Shown here: one piece after another, positions 27,528 through 37,047 of the stretch
How positions within the stretch are numbered: position 1 is the stretch's first letter
Layout: each line of letters starts with the position of its first letter
From: Streptobacillus felis
Lineage (GTDB): Bacteria > Fusobacteriota > Fusobacteriia > Fusobacteriales > Leptotrichiaceae
Assembly: GCF_001559775.1 (NCBI RefSeq)
Contig: NZ_LOHX01000073.1
Location: forward strand, 34,436 to 98,435
Length of the DNA: 64,000 nt
Direction: 5' to 3'
Made by a program: the position numbers and the translations under genes
Notes under the pieces: model-generated
What the model was told of the DNA's origin: nothing
The model's database searches: none
Seen by the model: only the letters and a program-made list of their open reading frames with translations

Positions 27528-28349
27528 ATGTTTTATAACAAAGTAAAAGAAAGTGCTGATTATATTTCTTCAATTATTAATACAGAAATAGATGTAGCAG
27601 TAATTTTAGGGAGTGGATTAGGAAAATTAGTAGATATTATGGAGGAAAAAATTTATATTCCATATAAAGATATACCTAATTTTCCTGTTATTTCAGTAGT
27701 GGGACATGCTGGTAATATAGTCTATGGAAAAATTGGAAATACAAAAGTACTTGCATTACAAGGTAGGTTTCATTATTATGAAGGATTTACAATGAAAGAA
27801 ACTGCTTACCCTGTTTATGTAATGAAATTATTAAATATTAAAAAAATGATAGTTACAAATGCATGTGGAGGAATTAATCCTAACTTTAAACCTGGAGATT
27901 TAATGATAATAGATGACTTTATTAATTCGGTGAGTGATAATCCTTTAAGGGGTTCAAATGATGAAAGGTTTGGAGTTCGTTTTCCAGATATGTCTGAACC
28001 ATATAGTCTAAAGTTAAGAAATATGGCTAAAAGTATTGCTGATGATTTAGGAATAGAAACTAAAAATGGAGTATATACTTTTTTTCAAGGCCCATATTAT
28101 GAAACGGCAGCAGAAATACGTATGTATGGACGTTCAGGAAGCGATGCAATAGGTATGTCAACTGTTCCTGAAACTATAGTTGCAAATTATGTTGGAATTG
28201 AAACATTAGGAATATCTTGTATAACAAATATGGCAACAGGTTTACGTGTGGGTTCTCATTCACACGAAGAAGTTGTTGCAATAGCTGAGGAAACAAGTAA
28301 AAAGTTATGTAAATGGATGGAAGAATTTATTAGACAATTAAAAAAATAA
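27528..28349 (+). CDS. punA: Purine nucleoside phosphorylase (PNP I/inosine-guanosine type)
   Basis: 273 aa trimeric-type PNP that splits (deoxy)purine nucleosides with phosphate in salvage. Motifs VAVILGSGLGKLVD (phosphate loop), VVGHAGNI, LQGRFHYYEGFTMKE, TNACGGINPNFKPGDLMIIDDFIN, YYETAAEIRMY and the SHEEV region near the C-terminus. Preceded by gaggaag. A terminator follows. It belongs with the thymidine kinase and deoxynucleoside kinase genes further on as part of nucleotide salvage. Confidence 0.93.
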   Translation: MFYNKVKESADYISSIINTEIDVAVILGSGLGKLVDIMEEKIYIPYKDIPNFPVISVVGHAGNIVYGKIGNTKVLALQGRFHYYEGFTMKETAYPVYVMKLLNIKKMIVTNACGGINPNFKPGDLMIIDDFINSVSDNPLRGSNDERFGVRFPDMSEPYSLKLRNMAKSIADDLGIETKNGVYTFFQGPYYETAAEIRMYGRSGSDAIGMSTVPETIVANYVGIETLGISCITNMATGLRVGSHSHEEVVAIAEETSKKLCKWMEEFIRQLKK

Positions 28350-28354
28350 AAAGT

Positions 28355-28380
28355 ACCGATTAATTTTAGTCGGTTTTTCT
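28355..28380 (+). terminator. Intrinsic terminator of the nucleoside phosphorylase gene
   Basis: 8 bp stem (28355-28362 with 28367-28374, one G-U pair) and a T5 tract. Confidence 0.78.
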
Positions 28381-28399
28381 TATATAAAAAAGGAATAAT

Positions 28400-28729
28400 A
28401 TAAAAATAATATTAGCTAGTGCTTCACCTAGAAGAAAAGAAATACTTTCACTGTTATTTGAATACTTTAAAATCCAAATATAGGATTTTCATAAAAAAAT
28501 ACTGTGAAGGTTTAAATATTACAGATCCAATATTACTTACAAAAAATTATCGAAAGCTAAAGTATATGATGTATATTTTTGCAATAATTCTATTGAAAAT
28601 ATTAAATTTTATGTTGATAATTATAAGGAATATGATAAGTCTGGAGCATATGGAATACAAGATGTTGGAGTAATTTTAGTAGATAAAATTGATGGTTCAT
28701 ATCAAAATGTTATGGGTCAAATTATATAA
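28400..28729 (+). pseudogene. maf: Decayed maf (nucleotide pyrophosphatase/septum formation) gene
   Basis: From 28400 the sequence reads KIILASASPRRKEILSLL, the unmistakable Maf N-terminus, after a ribosome site (aaaaagg) but with ATA where the ATG should be. It hits a stop after about 27 codons. From about 28540 another frame reads KKLSKAKVYDVYF, then IKFYVDNYKEYDKSGAYGIQ and VILVDKIDGSYQNVMG, the Maf C-terminus, ending at 28729. The middle, including the segment that should carry the catalytic ADT motif, is missing. About 330 bp remain of an expected 570 or so. Start loss, frameshift and internal deletion make it non-functional. Confidence 0.88.
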
Positions 28730-28759
28730 TGAAATAATAAATATAACTGGGAGTAAAAT

Positions 28760-29206
28760 ATGATAAAAGTTTTATTTGTTTGTCATGGTAATATTTGTAG
28801 AAGTACTATGGCAGAATCCATGTTTACAAATATGGTAAAAAATATGAATTGCTATGATGATTTTCTTATAGATTCTGCAGCAACGAGTACTGAAGAGATT
28901 GGTAATCCACCACATTATGGTACTGTTAAAAAACTAAAGGAAAAAAATATACCAATAGTTGAACATTATGCTAGACAGATTACTAGAGAAGATTTTATAA
29001 ATTTTGATTATATTATAGCAATGGATGAAAATAATATTAGAAATATTGAAAGATTTTTAAAACATAAAAACGATAAAGTATATAAGTTATTAAATTTTAA
29101 TAATACTAATGATGATATTACTGATCCATGGTATACAAATGATTTTGAAAAAACATATTTAGATATAAAGAAAGGTCTTGAAGCTTTTATAAAAAAAATA
29201 AAATAA
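28760..29206 (+). CDS. Low-molecular-weight protein-tyrosine phosphatase
   Basis: 148 aa. P-loop [10 protein letters not shown] (about 7-16) with the nucleophile Cys and Arg of the CX5R signature. The general-acid Asp is in [14 protein letters not shown] (about 119-132). Small cytoplasmic phosphatase; in bacteria usually linked to tyrosine-kinase control of polysaccharide synthesis, but no kinase is near. An arsenate-reductase role is less likely given the DPW motif. It stands next to pyrD with a 17 bp gap. Confidence 0.9.
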   Translation: MIKVLFVCHGNICRSTMAESMFTNMVKNMNCYDDFLIDSAATSTEEIGNPPHYGTVKKLKEKNIPIVEHYARQITREDFINFDYIIAMDENNIRNIERFLKHKNDKVYKLLNFNNTNDDITDPWYTNDFEKTYLDIKKGLEAFIKKIK

Positions 29207-29223
29207 AATTATTGGAGGGATTT

Positions 29224-30159
29224 ATGATAACTACTAAAACTAGAATAGGAAATTTTGAATTTAATAATTGTATTATGAATGCAGCAGGAGTTTATTGTTA
29301 TGATAAAGAAGAATTAGAAAAAGTTCTTAATTCTGAAGCTGGAACATTTGTAACTAAAACTGCTACACTTAATGTTAGAGAAGGTAACCCAACTCCACGT
29401 TATAAAGATACTGAACTTGGTAGTATTAATTCTATGGGATTACCAAATCTAGGTTTTGATTATTATCTAGACTATTTATTAGAATTACAAGATAAATATC
29501 CAAATAGAACATTTATATTTTCTTTAGTTGGTTTAAGTAAGGAAGAAACTCATACCTTATTAAAAAAAGTACAAAATAGTGACTTCAAAGGATTAGTTGA
29601 ATTAAATTTATCTTGCCCTAATGTTCCAGGAAAACCACAGATAGCCTATGATTTTGATACTACAGAAACTATTTTAAAAGAAGTTTTTGAATATTTTAAT
29701 AAACCACTTGGTTTAAAATTACCTCCATATTTTGATTTAGTACATTTTGATCAAGCTGCAGAAATATTTAACAAATTTCCAATTGTATTTATAAACTGCA
29801 TTAATAGTATAGGAAATGGGTTAGTAATTGAAGATGAAAAAGTTGTTATTAAACCTAAAAATGGTTTTGGTGGAATAGGCGGAGAATATGTTAAACCAAC
29901 AGCTTTAGCAAATGTTCATGCATTTTATAAAAGAATAAGAAAAGATATAAATATAATAGGTACAGGCGGAGTATTAACTGGTAGAGATGTTTTCGAACAT
30001 ATACTTTGCGGTGCATCAATGGTTCAAATTGGAACTACACTACATAAAGAAGGTCCTGAAGTATTTTCAAGAATTACTAATGAATTAAAAGAAATAATGA
30101 AAGAAAAGGGCTATAGTAGTATAGAAGAGTTTAGAGGTAAGTTAAAATATATGGACTAA
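29224..30159 (+). CDS. pyrD: Dihydroorotate dehydrogenase, class 1A (fumarate-type)
   Basis: 311 aa cytosolic FMN enzyme oxidising dihydroorotate to orotate, with fumarate as the expected acceptor. Class 1A features are [17 protein letters not shown], the catalytic Cys in [18 protein letters not shown] (about 128-145), and the C-terminal [26 protein letters not shown]. No partner pyrK is present, which fits 1A. ATG at 29224 follows ggaggg. No other pyrimidine synthesis gene is in the window. Confidence 0.92.
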   Translation: MITTKTRIGNFEFNNCIMNAAGVYCYDKEELEKVLNSEAGTFVTKTATLNVREGNPTPRYKDTELGSINSMGLPNLGFDYYLDYLLELQDKYPNRTFIFSLVGLSKEETHTLLKKVQNSDFKGLVELNLSCPNVPGKPQIAYDFDTTETILKEVFEYFNKPLGLKLPPYFDLVHFDQAAEIFNKFPIVFINCINSIGNGLVIEDEKVVIKPKNGFGGIGGEYVKPTALANVHAFYKRIRKDINIIGTGGVLTGRDVFEHILCGASMVQIGTTLHKEGPEVFSRITNELKEIMKEKGYSSIEEFRGKLKYMD

Positions 30160-30170
30160 GATAATATTAA

Positions 30171-30199
30171 TTGAATTCCTCAAACTAATATGATAAAAT
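30171..30199 (+). promoter_or_regulatory. Promoter ahead of the 119-aa unknown gene
   Basis: TTGAAT (30171-30176), 17 bp, TAAAAT (30194-30199). Confidence 0.55.
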
Positions 30200-30222
30200 T
30201 ACTTGTAGAGGAAGGAGAATTA

Positions 30223-30582
30223 ATGGCAATAGTTAAAATAAAAAAAATGCAAAAACCAAACATTTTATTTGGTGTCGTATTAAATAATCTTGAATCAAAC
30301 TTATACAACGCTGTATCTAATAGAAAATTAGCTAATGAAGTTTTAAAAGAAAGTCTCAATATTAATTCTAGAAGATTAATTCAAATAGTAGAAGTTGTTA
30401 GTGCTAATGACGAAGTATTAGATTTATTAGTTGTATATGATGCAATAGTAAATGAGAAGGAAGAAATAAAATTATTAAGTTCTCTAAAAGTAGAGGAATT
30501 TAATTTTCATATTTTTAATTTTAGTAGAAAGGAAAAGGTAGATATTGAAAATATTATACAAGGTTTCAATGTCTATAGGTAA
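30223..30582 (+). CDS. Small protein of unknown function (119 aa)
   Basis: Begins MAIVKIKKMQKP after a good aaggag site; an in-frame ATG at 30190 lies inside the -10 region of the promoter and is discarded. The protein is soluble-looking, with no Cys, no signal and no motif I recognise; leucine/valine-rich segments (about 60-72) suggest a compact alpha/beta fold. It runs up to and overlaps one candidate start of the cyclophilin gene, so the two are probably co-transcribed. Confidence 0.65.
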   Translation: MAIVKIKKMQKPNILFGVVLNNLESNLYNAVSNRKLANEVLKESLNINSRRLIQIVEVVSANDEVLDLLVVYDAIVNEKEEIKLLSSLKVEEFNFHIFNFSRKEKVDIENIIQGFNVYR

Positions 30583-30586
30583 AAAA

Positions 30587-31261
30587 ATGAAAAAAATTAT
30601 TAAATTATTATTTATTGTTTGTTTTTCACTAGTAACTATTAGTTGTAGTAGTGCAGGAGAAAAATTCGTAACAAGTTTTTTAGGAGAAAAATTATTTAAT
30701 TTAACTGAGGAAGAAAAATTTGCTAATAAAATGAAAAGTTATAAACTTGATGCAGTTATTAAGACGACTAAAGGAGATATGAAAGTTTATCTTTACCCAG
30801 AAGCTGCCCCTAAATTAGTTGCAAACTTTGTTTTTTTAGCTCAAAACAATTATTATGACAATTTAAAATTTCATAGAGTAAGTGTAAATAATATTATACA
30901 ATCAGGGGATAGAGCAGGCGATGGTACAGGTACTCCTGGATATTTATTAAATGATGAATTTAGTTTCTTGAAATTTGATAGAGCAGGTATGTTAGCTATG
31001 GCAAATGCAGGGAAAAATACTAATGGTTCACAAATTTTTATTACTTTACAAAAGGCTGAAGAATATAACAATGATTACTCTATAATTGGCAATTTAAAAG
31101 ATAGAAATGATTTATCTATAGCAAGATTAATAAGACAAGAAGATTCTATATTGGATATAGAAATTTCAGGATATAATGTAAATGAATTTTTAGGAAACTT
31201 TGATAAAGAAGTTAAAGAATGGACTGAGAAATTAAAAGCTACAGGTTATGAAGTAAAATAA
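30587..31261 (+). CDS. Cyclophilin-type peptidyl-prolyl isomerase lipoprotein
   Basis: 224 aa. MKKIIKLLFIVCFSLVTISC is a lipoprotein signal, so the isomerase works outside the cytoplasmic membrane. The cyclophilin domain spans about 55-200: VIKTTKGDMKVYLYPEAAPKLVANFV (region 56-81), FHRVSVNNIIQSGD, FDRAGMLAMANAGKNTNGSQIFIT. Catalytic FHR and Q are retained. A start at 30569 (adding MSIGKK) is also possible with aagg upstream; the signal peptide works either way. A second, cytoplasmic cyclophilin lies at 60132-60635. Confidence 0.88.
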   Translation: MKKIIKLLFIVCFSLVTISCSSAGEKFVTSFLGEKLFNLTEEEKFANKMKSYKLDAVIKTTKGDMKVYLYPEAAPKLVANFVFLAQNNYYDNLKFHRVSVNNIIQSGDRAGDGTGTPGYLLNDEFSFLKFDRAGMLAMANAGKNTNGSQIFITLQKAEEYNNDYSIIGNLKDRNDLSIARLIRQEDSILDIEISGYNVNEFLGNFDKEVKEWTEKLKATGYEVK

Positions 31262-31295
31262 AAAAATGGAAGATTAATCTTCCATTTTTATTTTT
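31262..31295. terminator. Bidirectional terminator between cyclophilin gene and mscL
   Basis: Stem aaaatggaagatt/aatcttccatttt (31263-31288) flanked by A on the left and T on the right. It serves both converging genes and overlaps the end of mscL slightly. Confidence 0.75.
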
Positions 31296-31686
31296 TTAAT
31301 AAATCTCTTATTTCAGTTAATAACTCTTGATCTTTAGTAATAACAGGTTCAGCTGGTGCTGGTTCTTCAGCAGCTTTTTCTTTTTTAACTTTCATTAAAG
31401 CTTTTAATACAAAGAAAATTACTAAAGCTATTATTAAAAAGTCTACAATATTTTGAATAAACATACCATAGTTTATTGCTAAAGCAGGAGTTTCTCCTTC
31501 TGCTGGTTTTAAAATAATTTGTAAAGTTTTGAAATCTACATTTCCTAAAATTAATCCAACAACTGGCATAATAATATCGTTAACTAATGAAGCTACTATT
31601 TTACCAAAAGCACCACCTATAATTACACCAACTGCTAAATCTATTATATTACCTTTAGCAATAAATTCTTTAAATTCTTTTAACAT
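31288..31686 (-). CDS. mscL: Large-conductance mechanosensitive channel MscL
   Basis: 132 aa osmotic safety valve. N-terminal [31 protein letters not shown] (region 1-31) is the diagnostic S1/TM1 segment. TM2 is about 75-95. The C-terminal charged/proline-rich stretch ends in the family's helical bundle ([12 protein letters not shown]). Ribosome site aaggagga. Promoter 30 bp upstream. Confidence 0.96.
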   Translation of the reverse strand: MLKEFKEFIAKGNIIDLAVGVIIGGAFGKIVASLVNDIIMPVVGLILGNVDFKTLQIILKPAEGETPALAINYGMFIQNIVDFLIIALVIFFVLKALMKVKKEKAAEEPAPAEPVITKDQELLTEIRDLLKK

Positions 31687-31715
31687 GATTTCCTCCTTAA
31701 TTTATATTATACTTT

Positions 31716-31744
31716 ATTATACAATAAAAAGAATTACATTTCAA
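31716..31744 (-). promoter_or_regulatory. Promoter of mscL
   Basis: On the minus strand TTGAAA (31744-31739), 17 bp, TATAAT (31721-31716). Confidence 0.7.
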
Positions 31745-31808
31745 TACATCTTTATTTTTATATATATTTATGGTAAAATATAATAAAAATCATATTAGAG
31801 AGGTTAAA

Positions 31809-33608
31809 ATGTCAGATAGAAAACTTAAAAGAAATTTTTCAATAATTGCACATATAGATCATGGTAAATCAACAATAGCGGACAGACTATTAGAGATGAC
31901 AGGTACTGTAAGTCAAAGAGAAATGAAAGAACAATTATTAGATAGTATGGATCTTGAAAGAGAAAAGGGTATTACAATAAAGGCTCAAGCGGTTACTTTA
32001 AATTATATGGCTAAAGATGGAAATGAATATGAATTAAATTTAATAGATACTCCTGGTCACGTTGACTTTATATATGAAGTATCTAGATCACTTGCTGCAT
32101 GTGATGGAGCATTGTTAGTTGTTGATGCTGCACAGGGTATTGAAGCTCAAACTTTAGCTAATGTATATTTAGCTTTAGAAAATGATTTAGAAATTTTACC
32201 AGTAATAAATAAAATTGATTTACCTTCTGCAGACCCAGATAAGGTAATGTTAGAAATAGAAGATGTAATAGGGTTACCTACAGATAATTCTGTTTTAGTA
32301 TCTGGAAAAACAGGATTTGGTATAGATGATTTATTAGAAGGTATAGTTAAACATATACCAGAACCTCAAGGAGATGTTAATAAACCATTAAAAGCTTTAA
32401 TTTTTGATTCACATTATGATGATTTTAGAGGAGTTATTACATATATTAGAGTTTTAGACGGTACTATAAGAAAAGGTGAAAAAATAAAAATAATGTCTAC
32501 AAATAAAGAATTTGAAGTATTAGAAGTAGGAGTATTTTCACCAAAAATGAAAGAAAGGGAATATTTAAATGCTGGATCAGTTGGTTATATAATAACTGGT
32601 ATAAAATCTATTAAAGATACACAAGTAGGTGATACTATAACAACAGTAAAAAATCCAACAGAATTTGCTTTAGATGGATATAGACCAGCACAAAGTATGG
32701 TATTTGCTGGAGTATATCCTATTTCAACTGATGATTATGAAGATTTAAGAGAAGCACTTGAAAAATTACAATTAAACGATGCTTCCTTAACTTATCAACC
32801 AGAAACTTCATTAGCTTTAGGATTTGGATTCCGTTGTGGATTTTTAGGGCTATTACATATGGAAATTATAGTAGAAAGATTAAGAAGAGAATTTGGTATT
32901 GATTTAATTTCTACAGCACCATCTGTTGAGTATCATGTTACTGTTGAAGGAACTAATAATATGTTGGTTATAGATAACCCAGCAGAGTTTCCTGAAGGTA
33001 GAAAACATATAGAAGAGCCATATATTAAAGGTACAATAATAGTACCTAAAGATTATGTTGGTAATGTTATGGAATTATGTCAAGAAAAACGTGGAACTTT
33101 TGTAAATATGAGTTTCTTAGATGAAAATAGATCAATGATAGTGTATGATTTACCTCTAGCTGAAATAGTAATTGATTTCTATGATAAATTAAAATCAAGA
33201 ACTAAAGGTTATGCATCATTTGAATATGAAATGATAGGGTTTAGAGAATCAAATCTGGTAAAAATTGATATATTAGTAAGTGGTCAAGCAGTAGATGCAT
33301 TCTCATTTATTGCACATAGTGATAATGCTTATTATAGAGGAAGATCAATAGTAGAAAAATTAAAAGAAGTTATACCTAGACAACAATTTGAAATACCATT
33401 ACAAGCAGCATTAGGAACTAAAGTTATTGCAAGAGAAACTGTTAAAGCTTTAAGAAAAAATGTTTTAGCAAAATGTTATGGTGGAGATATTACACGTAAG
33501 AAAAAACTACTAGAAAAACAAAAAGAAGGTAAAAAACGTATGAAGGCAATAGGTAATGTAGAAATACCTCAAGAAGCTTTCTTATCAGTACTTAAATTAA
33601 ATGATTAA
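31809..33608 (+). CDS. lepA: Elongation factor 4 (LepA)
   Basis: 599 aa ribosome-associated GTPase. G1 [10 protein letters not shown]2 with EKGIT, G3 DTPGHVDF, G4 NKID, then EF-G-like domains II, III and V, and the LepA-specific C-terminal domain ending near [20 protein letters not shown]. The ATG at 31809 is preceded by agaggt and gives the standard family length; an in-frame ATG at 31770 would fall in the promoter area (TATAAT at 31779-31784). Confidence 0.97.
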   Translation: MSDRKLKRNFSIIAHIDHGKSTIADRLLEMTGTVSQREMKEQLLDSMDLEREKGITIKAQAVTLNYMAKDGNEYELNLIDTPGHVDFIYEVSRSLAACDGALLVVDAAQGIEAQTLANVYLALENDLEILPVINKIDLPSADPDKVMLEIEDVIGLPTDNSVLVSGKTGFGIDDLLEGIVKHIPEPQGDVNKPLKALIFDSHYDDFRGVITYIRVLDGTIRKGEKIKIMSTNKEFEVLEVGVFSPKMKEREYLNAGSVGYIITGIKSIKDTQVGDTITTVKNPTEFALDGYRPAQSMVFAGVYPISTDDYEDLREALEKLQLNDASLTYQPETSLALGFGFRCGFLGLLHMEIIVERLRREFGIDLISTAPSVEYHVTVEGTNNMLVIDNPAEFPEGRKHIEEPYIKGTIIVPKDYVGNVMELCQEKRGTFVNMSFLDENRSMIVYDLPLAEIVIDFYDKLKSRTKGYASFEYEMIGFRESNLVKIDILVSGQAVDAFSFIAHSDNAYYRGRSIVEKLKEVIPRQQFEIPLQAALGTKVIARETVKALRKNVLAKCYGGDITRKKKLLEKQKEGKKRMKAIGNVEIPQEAFLSVLKLND

Positions 33609-33619
33609 GGGTGAAATAA

Positions 33620-34234
33620 ATGATTAAAAAAGTTATATTCTTTGATGTTGAAACTAATGGTGTAAATGCAACTAACTCTGTATTGTCAATTTCCGCAATG
33701 AAAATTACCTATAATACAGAAGATAATAAAATGATTAAATTAGATGAATTTGATAGATTCTATTTTAGAAATGAAGGAGAAGAACCAAATTTTGATGCTT
33801 TAAAAATAAATGGATTATTCGATGAATTAATTGAAAAGAAAAGAGAAGAATCAAATGAGAAATATCCAAGAACTTTTAAAGAAGATATAGATAATTTTTA
33901 TAATTTTTGTGATAATGCAGAGCATTATGTAGCACATAATATTAGGTTTGATAGACAATTTATTCCTTTTAATTTAAAATATCAATTTGATACTATGATA
34001 GAAAATATAGAAATAGTTAAAATATTAAATAATACACAAGAATATTATAAATGGCCCAAATTAATGGAATGTGCAAAATTTTACAATATACCTTTAGATG
34101 AAAAAGAATTACATAATAGTATGTATGATGTATTAATTATGGCAAGAGTTATGTATAAAATGTTAAAATATCCAGAAGGACAAAAAAAAGTAAGGAGATT
34201 TTTAGTTGATAATATTTCAACTAAATTCAGATAG
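33620..34234 (+). CDS. DEDDh 3'-5' exonuclease (DnaQ/epsilon-like)
   Basis: 204 aa single-domain exonuclease. ExoI motif FFDVETNG (about 8-15), ExoII AHNIRFDRQF (about 114-123), ExoIII LHNSMYDVLIMARVMY (about 169-184) supplying the DEDDh His and Asp. No polymerase, helicase or BRCT domain is attached. It could proofread, act in repair or degrade RNA. Directly upstream of the TRIC-like gene. Confidence 0.85.
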   Translation: MIKKVIFFDVETNGVNATNSVLSISAMKITYNTEDNKMIKLDEFDRFYFRNEGEEPNFDALKINGLFDELIEKKREESNEKYPRTFKEDIDNFYNFCDNAEHYVAHNIRFDRQFIPFNLKYQFDTMIENIEIVKILNNTQEYYKWPKLMECAKFYNIPLDEKELHNSMYDVLIMARVMYKMLKYPEGQKKVRRFLVDNISTKFR

Positions 34235-34235
34235 T

Positions 34236-34868
34236 ATGGATTTCAACACATTTTTCTATTTAGCTAATTTTGTAGGAATTATTTCTTTTGCACTTTCAGG
34301 TGTATTTAAGGGTATTAAACATGATCACGATTTATATGGAGTTACATTTCTTGCAATTGTGACTTCTGTAGGTGGGGGAGTAATGAGGGATGTTATTTTA
34401 AATAAAATACCTTCAGCATTAATTAATCCACATGATATCTACCTTGCAATAGCAACAGCATTAATTACATACATACCTTATTTCATTTTTAAACCAAAAT
34501 TTGATGAAAATGTTGTAAAAACAGCTATTATGTTTGTATTAGTTTTTGATGCAGTAGGTCTTTCACTTTTTGTATCTATAGGAGCAAATATTGCATTACA
34601 AAATAATTTAAATACTATAGGTATAATTATAATGTCTACGATAACATCTGTAGGTGGAGGTATAATAAGAGATTTATTAGCAAATGAAACACCATTTATA
34701 CTTAAAGAAGATATTTATGCAATATTATGTGTAATAGCAGGATTTTTATATAAATATATGATAGTAGATTTAAAAATTAGTGAGATTAAAACAACAATAA
34801 TAATATTTTTTGTAGTATTAATAATAAGATTAATAGTAATAAATAAGAAATTAAGTTTACCAAAATAA
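34236..34868 (+). CDS. TRIC/UPF0126-family membrane protein
   Basis: 210 aa with about seven hydrophobic segments in two repeats. Each repeat carries the family signature: SVGGGVMRDVILNKIPS and SVGGGIIRDLLANETP. Bacterial TRIC homologues are trimeric cation (K+) channels; older names include YicG/UPF0126, suggested as glycine transport. The start is uncertain because there is no good ribosome site. ATG at 34236 just follows the exonuclease stop; a TTG at 34206 would overlap it. Confidence 0.85.
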   Translation: MDFNTFFYLANFVGIISFALSGVFKGIKHDHDLYGVTFLAIVTSVGGGVMRDVILNKIPSALINPHDIYLAIATALITYIPYFIFKPKFDENVVKTAIMFVLVFDAVGLSLFVSIGANIALQNNLNTIGIIIMSTITSVGGGIIRDLLANETPFILKEDIYAILCVIAGFLYKYMIVDLKISEIKTTIIIFFVVLIIRLIVINKKLSLPK

Positions 34869-34896
34869 GGGAATAACCTAATTTTATTTTATATAT

Positions 34897-34936
34897 AAAA
34901 AGGAATTATATCGTTAAGAAATAATTCCTTTTTTTA
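34897..34936. terminator. Bidirectional terminator between the TRIC-like gene and glutamine synthetase
   Basis: 13 bp perfect stem (34897-34909 with 34921-34933), A-rich on its left and T-rich on its right; it suits both converging transcripts. Confidence 0.82.
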
Positions 34937-36979
34937 TTATAATGTAAATAATAATTCTGTATATGTTGGAATAGTCCAGTATTCTACTGGGATTTTTGAT
35001 TCTAAATAATCAATAACTTTTCTGATTTTTGCTTCAAGAATTATAGAATCTTTACTTAATAATCTTGCTTTTTCTTCAAAATCTATTTCATTAATTTGTT
35101 GTAATAATTGTGCTAATTCTTTTTTATAGTGTAATAGATAGTTTGAATATGTTTTTATTTCATTTTGTTCTTCTTCAAATAAAATTGTAGGTATATATTT
35201 ATATGTAAAATTCAATATATATTTATCTATCATATAAATTAGAGTATTGCATTCTGTAAGCCTATTATCAACATATCTATTTAAAAATGCTTTGTATCTT
35301 GAATGGCATTCCACCTTGTTTAAAACATTGTTAGATTCAAACATTTTTATTATATCTTTATCAAGATAGAATTGTAAAGCTTCATAAGTGTTAGAAATAT
35401 TTTTTAACCCTCTTTTTTCAGCTTCTTCATGCCATAATTTACTATATCCATCGCCATTAAATATGATTCTTGAATGTTTTTTATTTGACTCTTTTATTAT
35501 GCTATTAATTGTTTTCTCTATATTTTTAGAAGATTCTAATTTATCAGAATATTCATTTAATACAGTAGATATTATAGCATTGATAACCATAGATGTATTA
35601 GCTGGTGAAGAAGTAGAACCTGGCATTCTAAATTCAAATTTATTTCCTGTAAATGCGAATGGAGAAGTTCTGTTTCTATCATCAAAATCTTGATTAATAT
35701 TTATCATAGTAACATTTTTCTTTATTTTTTTATCTTTAGAACCATATACAATTTTATCATCGACTAAACTTAATTTTGCATCTTTAAATTTATCTGTAAG
35801 ATGAGACCCTAAAAATACTGAAATTATACTTGGTGGAGCTTCGTGACCACCTAGTCTATAATCATTAGAACAACTTGCTATCATACTTCTAAGTATTGGA
35901 TAATATCTATCTACAGCCTCAACCATAGCTGATAAAAATACCATAAAAGTAGGGGATTTAGGATCAAATAAATTTTCACCAGTATCAGTAGCAAGACTCC
36001 AATTGTTATGTTTACCTGAACCATTAACATAAGAAAAAGGTTTTTCATGTAATAAAGCAACAAAACCATGTTTAAGAGCTAACTTTTCTAAAGTTTCCAT
36101 AACTATATGGTTTTGGTCAGCTGCTAAATTTGCCACATCAAATATTGATGCTATTTCAAATTGATTAGGTGCAACTTCATTATGTCTTGTTTTTGCTGAT
36201 ACACCAACTTTCCATAATTCATAGTCTAAATTAGCCATAAAATTAAGTACTTTATCTTTAATCTTACCATAGTAATGAAAAGAACTTTCTTGATTTTTAG
36301 GTGTTTTACCTCCAAAAAGAGTACGACCTGTAAACATTATATCTATTCTTTTATCAAAATGTTCTTTCTTAATTAAAAAATATTCTTGTTCAACTCCTAG
36401 TGTAGGAATAACATTTTTAACTTCAGTGTAACCTAATAAATTTAATAATCTTGTTGCTGATTTATTAACAGCGTCCATAGATCTTAATAAAGGTAGTTTT
36501 TTGTCTAATGCTTCACCATTATATGATATAAATGAAGTAGGAATATATAAAGTTGCACCTAGTTCATTTTCCTTAATAAATGGAGGAGAATTTGTATCCC
36601 AAACAGTATATCCTCTTGCTTCAAATGTAGATCTTAATCCACCATTTGGAAAAGAGGAAGCATCAGATTCACCTTTAATTAAATTAGAACCAGAAAATCT
36701 GTAAATAAAATCTTTATCTCCGTGAGGTTCAATAAAAGAATCATGTTTTTCAGCAGTTAACTCTGTTAAAGGTTGAAACCAATGACAAAAGTGAGTAGCA
36801 TTTCTTTTAGTTGCCCAATCCTTAATAGCAGTAGCTATTAGATCAGCATTCTCTTTAGTTAATTCTATTTCACCTTTTTGAACTTTTTTGAATTCTTCAA
36901 AGACTTTTTTAGGAACACGTTTCTTCAAATTACTTTCAGTGAAAGCATTTTCACCAAAAATTTTCATAATATTTTCCAT
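34937..36979 (-). CDS. glnN: Glutamine synthetase type III
   Basis: 680 aa ATP-dependent ammonia assimilation enzyme of the long GSIII class, which is common in Bacteroidetes, fusobacteria and cyanobacteria. Sequence features: THFCHWFQPLT near the N-terminus, TLGVEQEYFLI (metal-binding Glu), NGSGKHNNWS (ammonium/glutamate site), LGGHEAPPSIISVFLG (family hallmark), NRTSPFAFTGNKFEFRMPGS. Length fits GSIII, not the about 450 aa GSI. An aaggt ribosome site precedes MENIMK; an internal MKIF start is possible. No glnK, glnR or glutamate synthase is nearby. Confidence 0.95.
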   Translation of the reverse strand: MENIMKIFGENAFTESNLKKRVPKKVFEEFKKVQKGEIELTKENADLIATAIKDWATKRNATHFCHWFQPLTELTAEKHDSFIEPHGDKDFIYRFSGSNLIKGESDASSFPNGGLRSTFEARGYTVWDTNSPPFIKENELGATLYIPTSFISYNGEALDKKLPLLRSMDAVNKSATRLLNLLGYTEVKNVIPTLGVEQEYFLIKKEHFDKRIDIMFTGRTLFGGKTPKNQESSFHYYGKIKDKVLNFMANLDYELWKVGVSAKTRHNEVAPNQFEIASIFDVANLAADQNHIVMETLEKLALKHGFVALLHEKPFSYVNGSGKHNNWSLATDTGENLFDPKSPTFMVFLSAMVEAVDRYYPILRSMIASCSNDYRLGGHEAPPSIISVFLGSHLTDKFKDAKLSLVDDKIVYGSKDKKIKKNVTMININQDFDDRNRTSPFAFTGNKFEFRMPGSTSSPANTSMVINAIISTVLNEYSDKLESSKNIEKTINSIIKESNKKHSRIIFNGDGYSKLWHEEAEKRGLKNISNTYEALQFYLDKDIIKMFESNNVLNKVECHSRYKAFLNRYVDNRLTECNTLIYMIDKYILNFTYKYIPTILFEEEQNEIKTYSNYLLHYKKELAQLLQQINEIDFEEKARLLSKDSIILEAKIRKVIDYLESKIPVEYWTIPTYTELLFTL

Positions 36980-37021
36980 TTATTACCTTACCTTTCTATA
37001 TATTTAATAATTATTTCAATG

Positions 37022-37046
37022 AAAAAAACTGCTAAAGCAGCAGTTT
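37022..37046 (-). terminator. Terminator of the NlpC/P60 gene
   Basis: 8 bp stem (37026-37033 with 37039-37046). On the minus strand it is followed by a run of seven T. It separates this gene from glutamine synthetase downstream. Confidence 0.8.
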
Positions 37047-37047
37047 A

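Noticed and set aside
28419..28673. Open frame of 84 codons starting MLHLEEKKYF
   Set aside because: It runs out of frame through the maf remnant and has no ribosome site; the Maf motifs in the other frames explain the sequence.
29212..29223. TTG start for pyrD at 29212
   Set aside because: The codons are part of the ribosome binding site (ggaggg) of the ATG at 29224.
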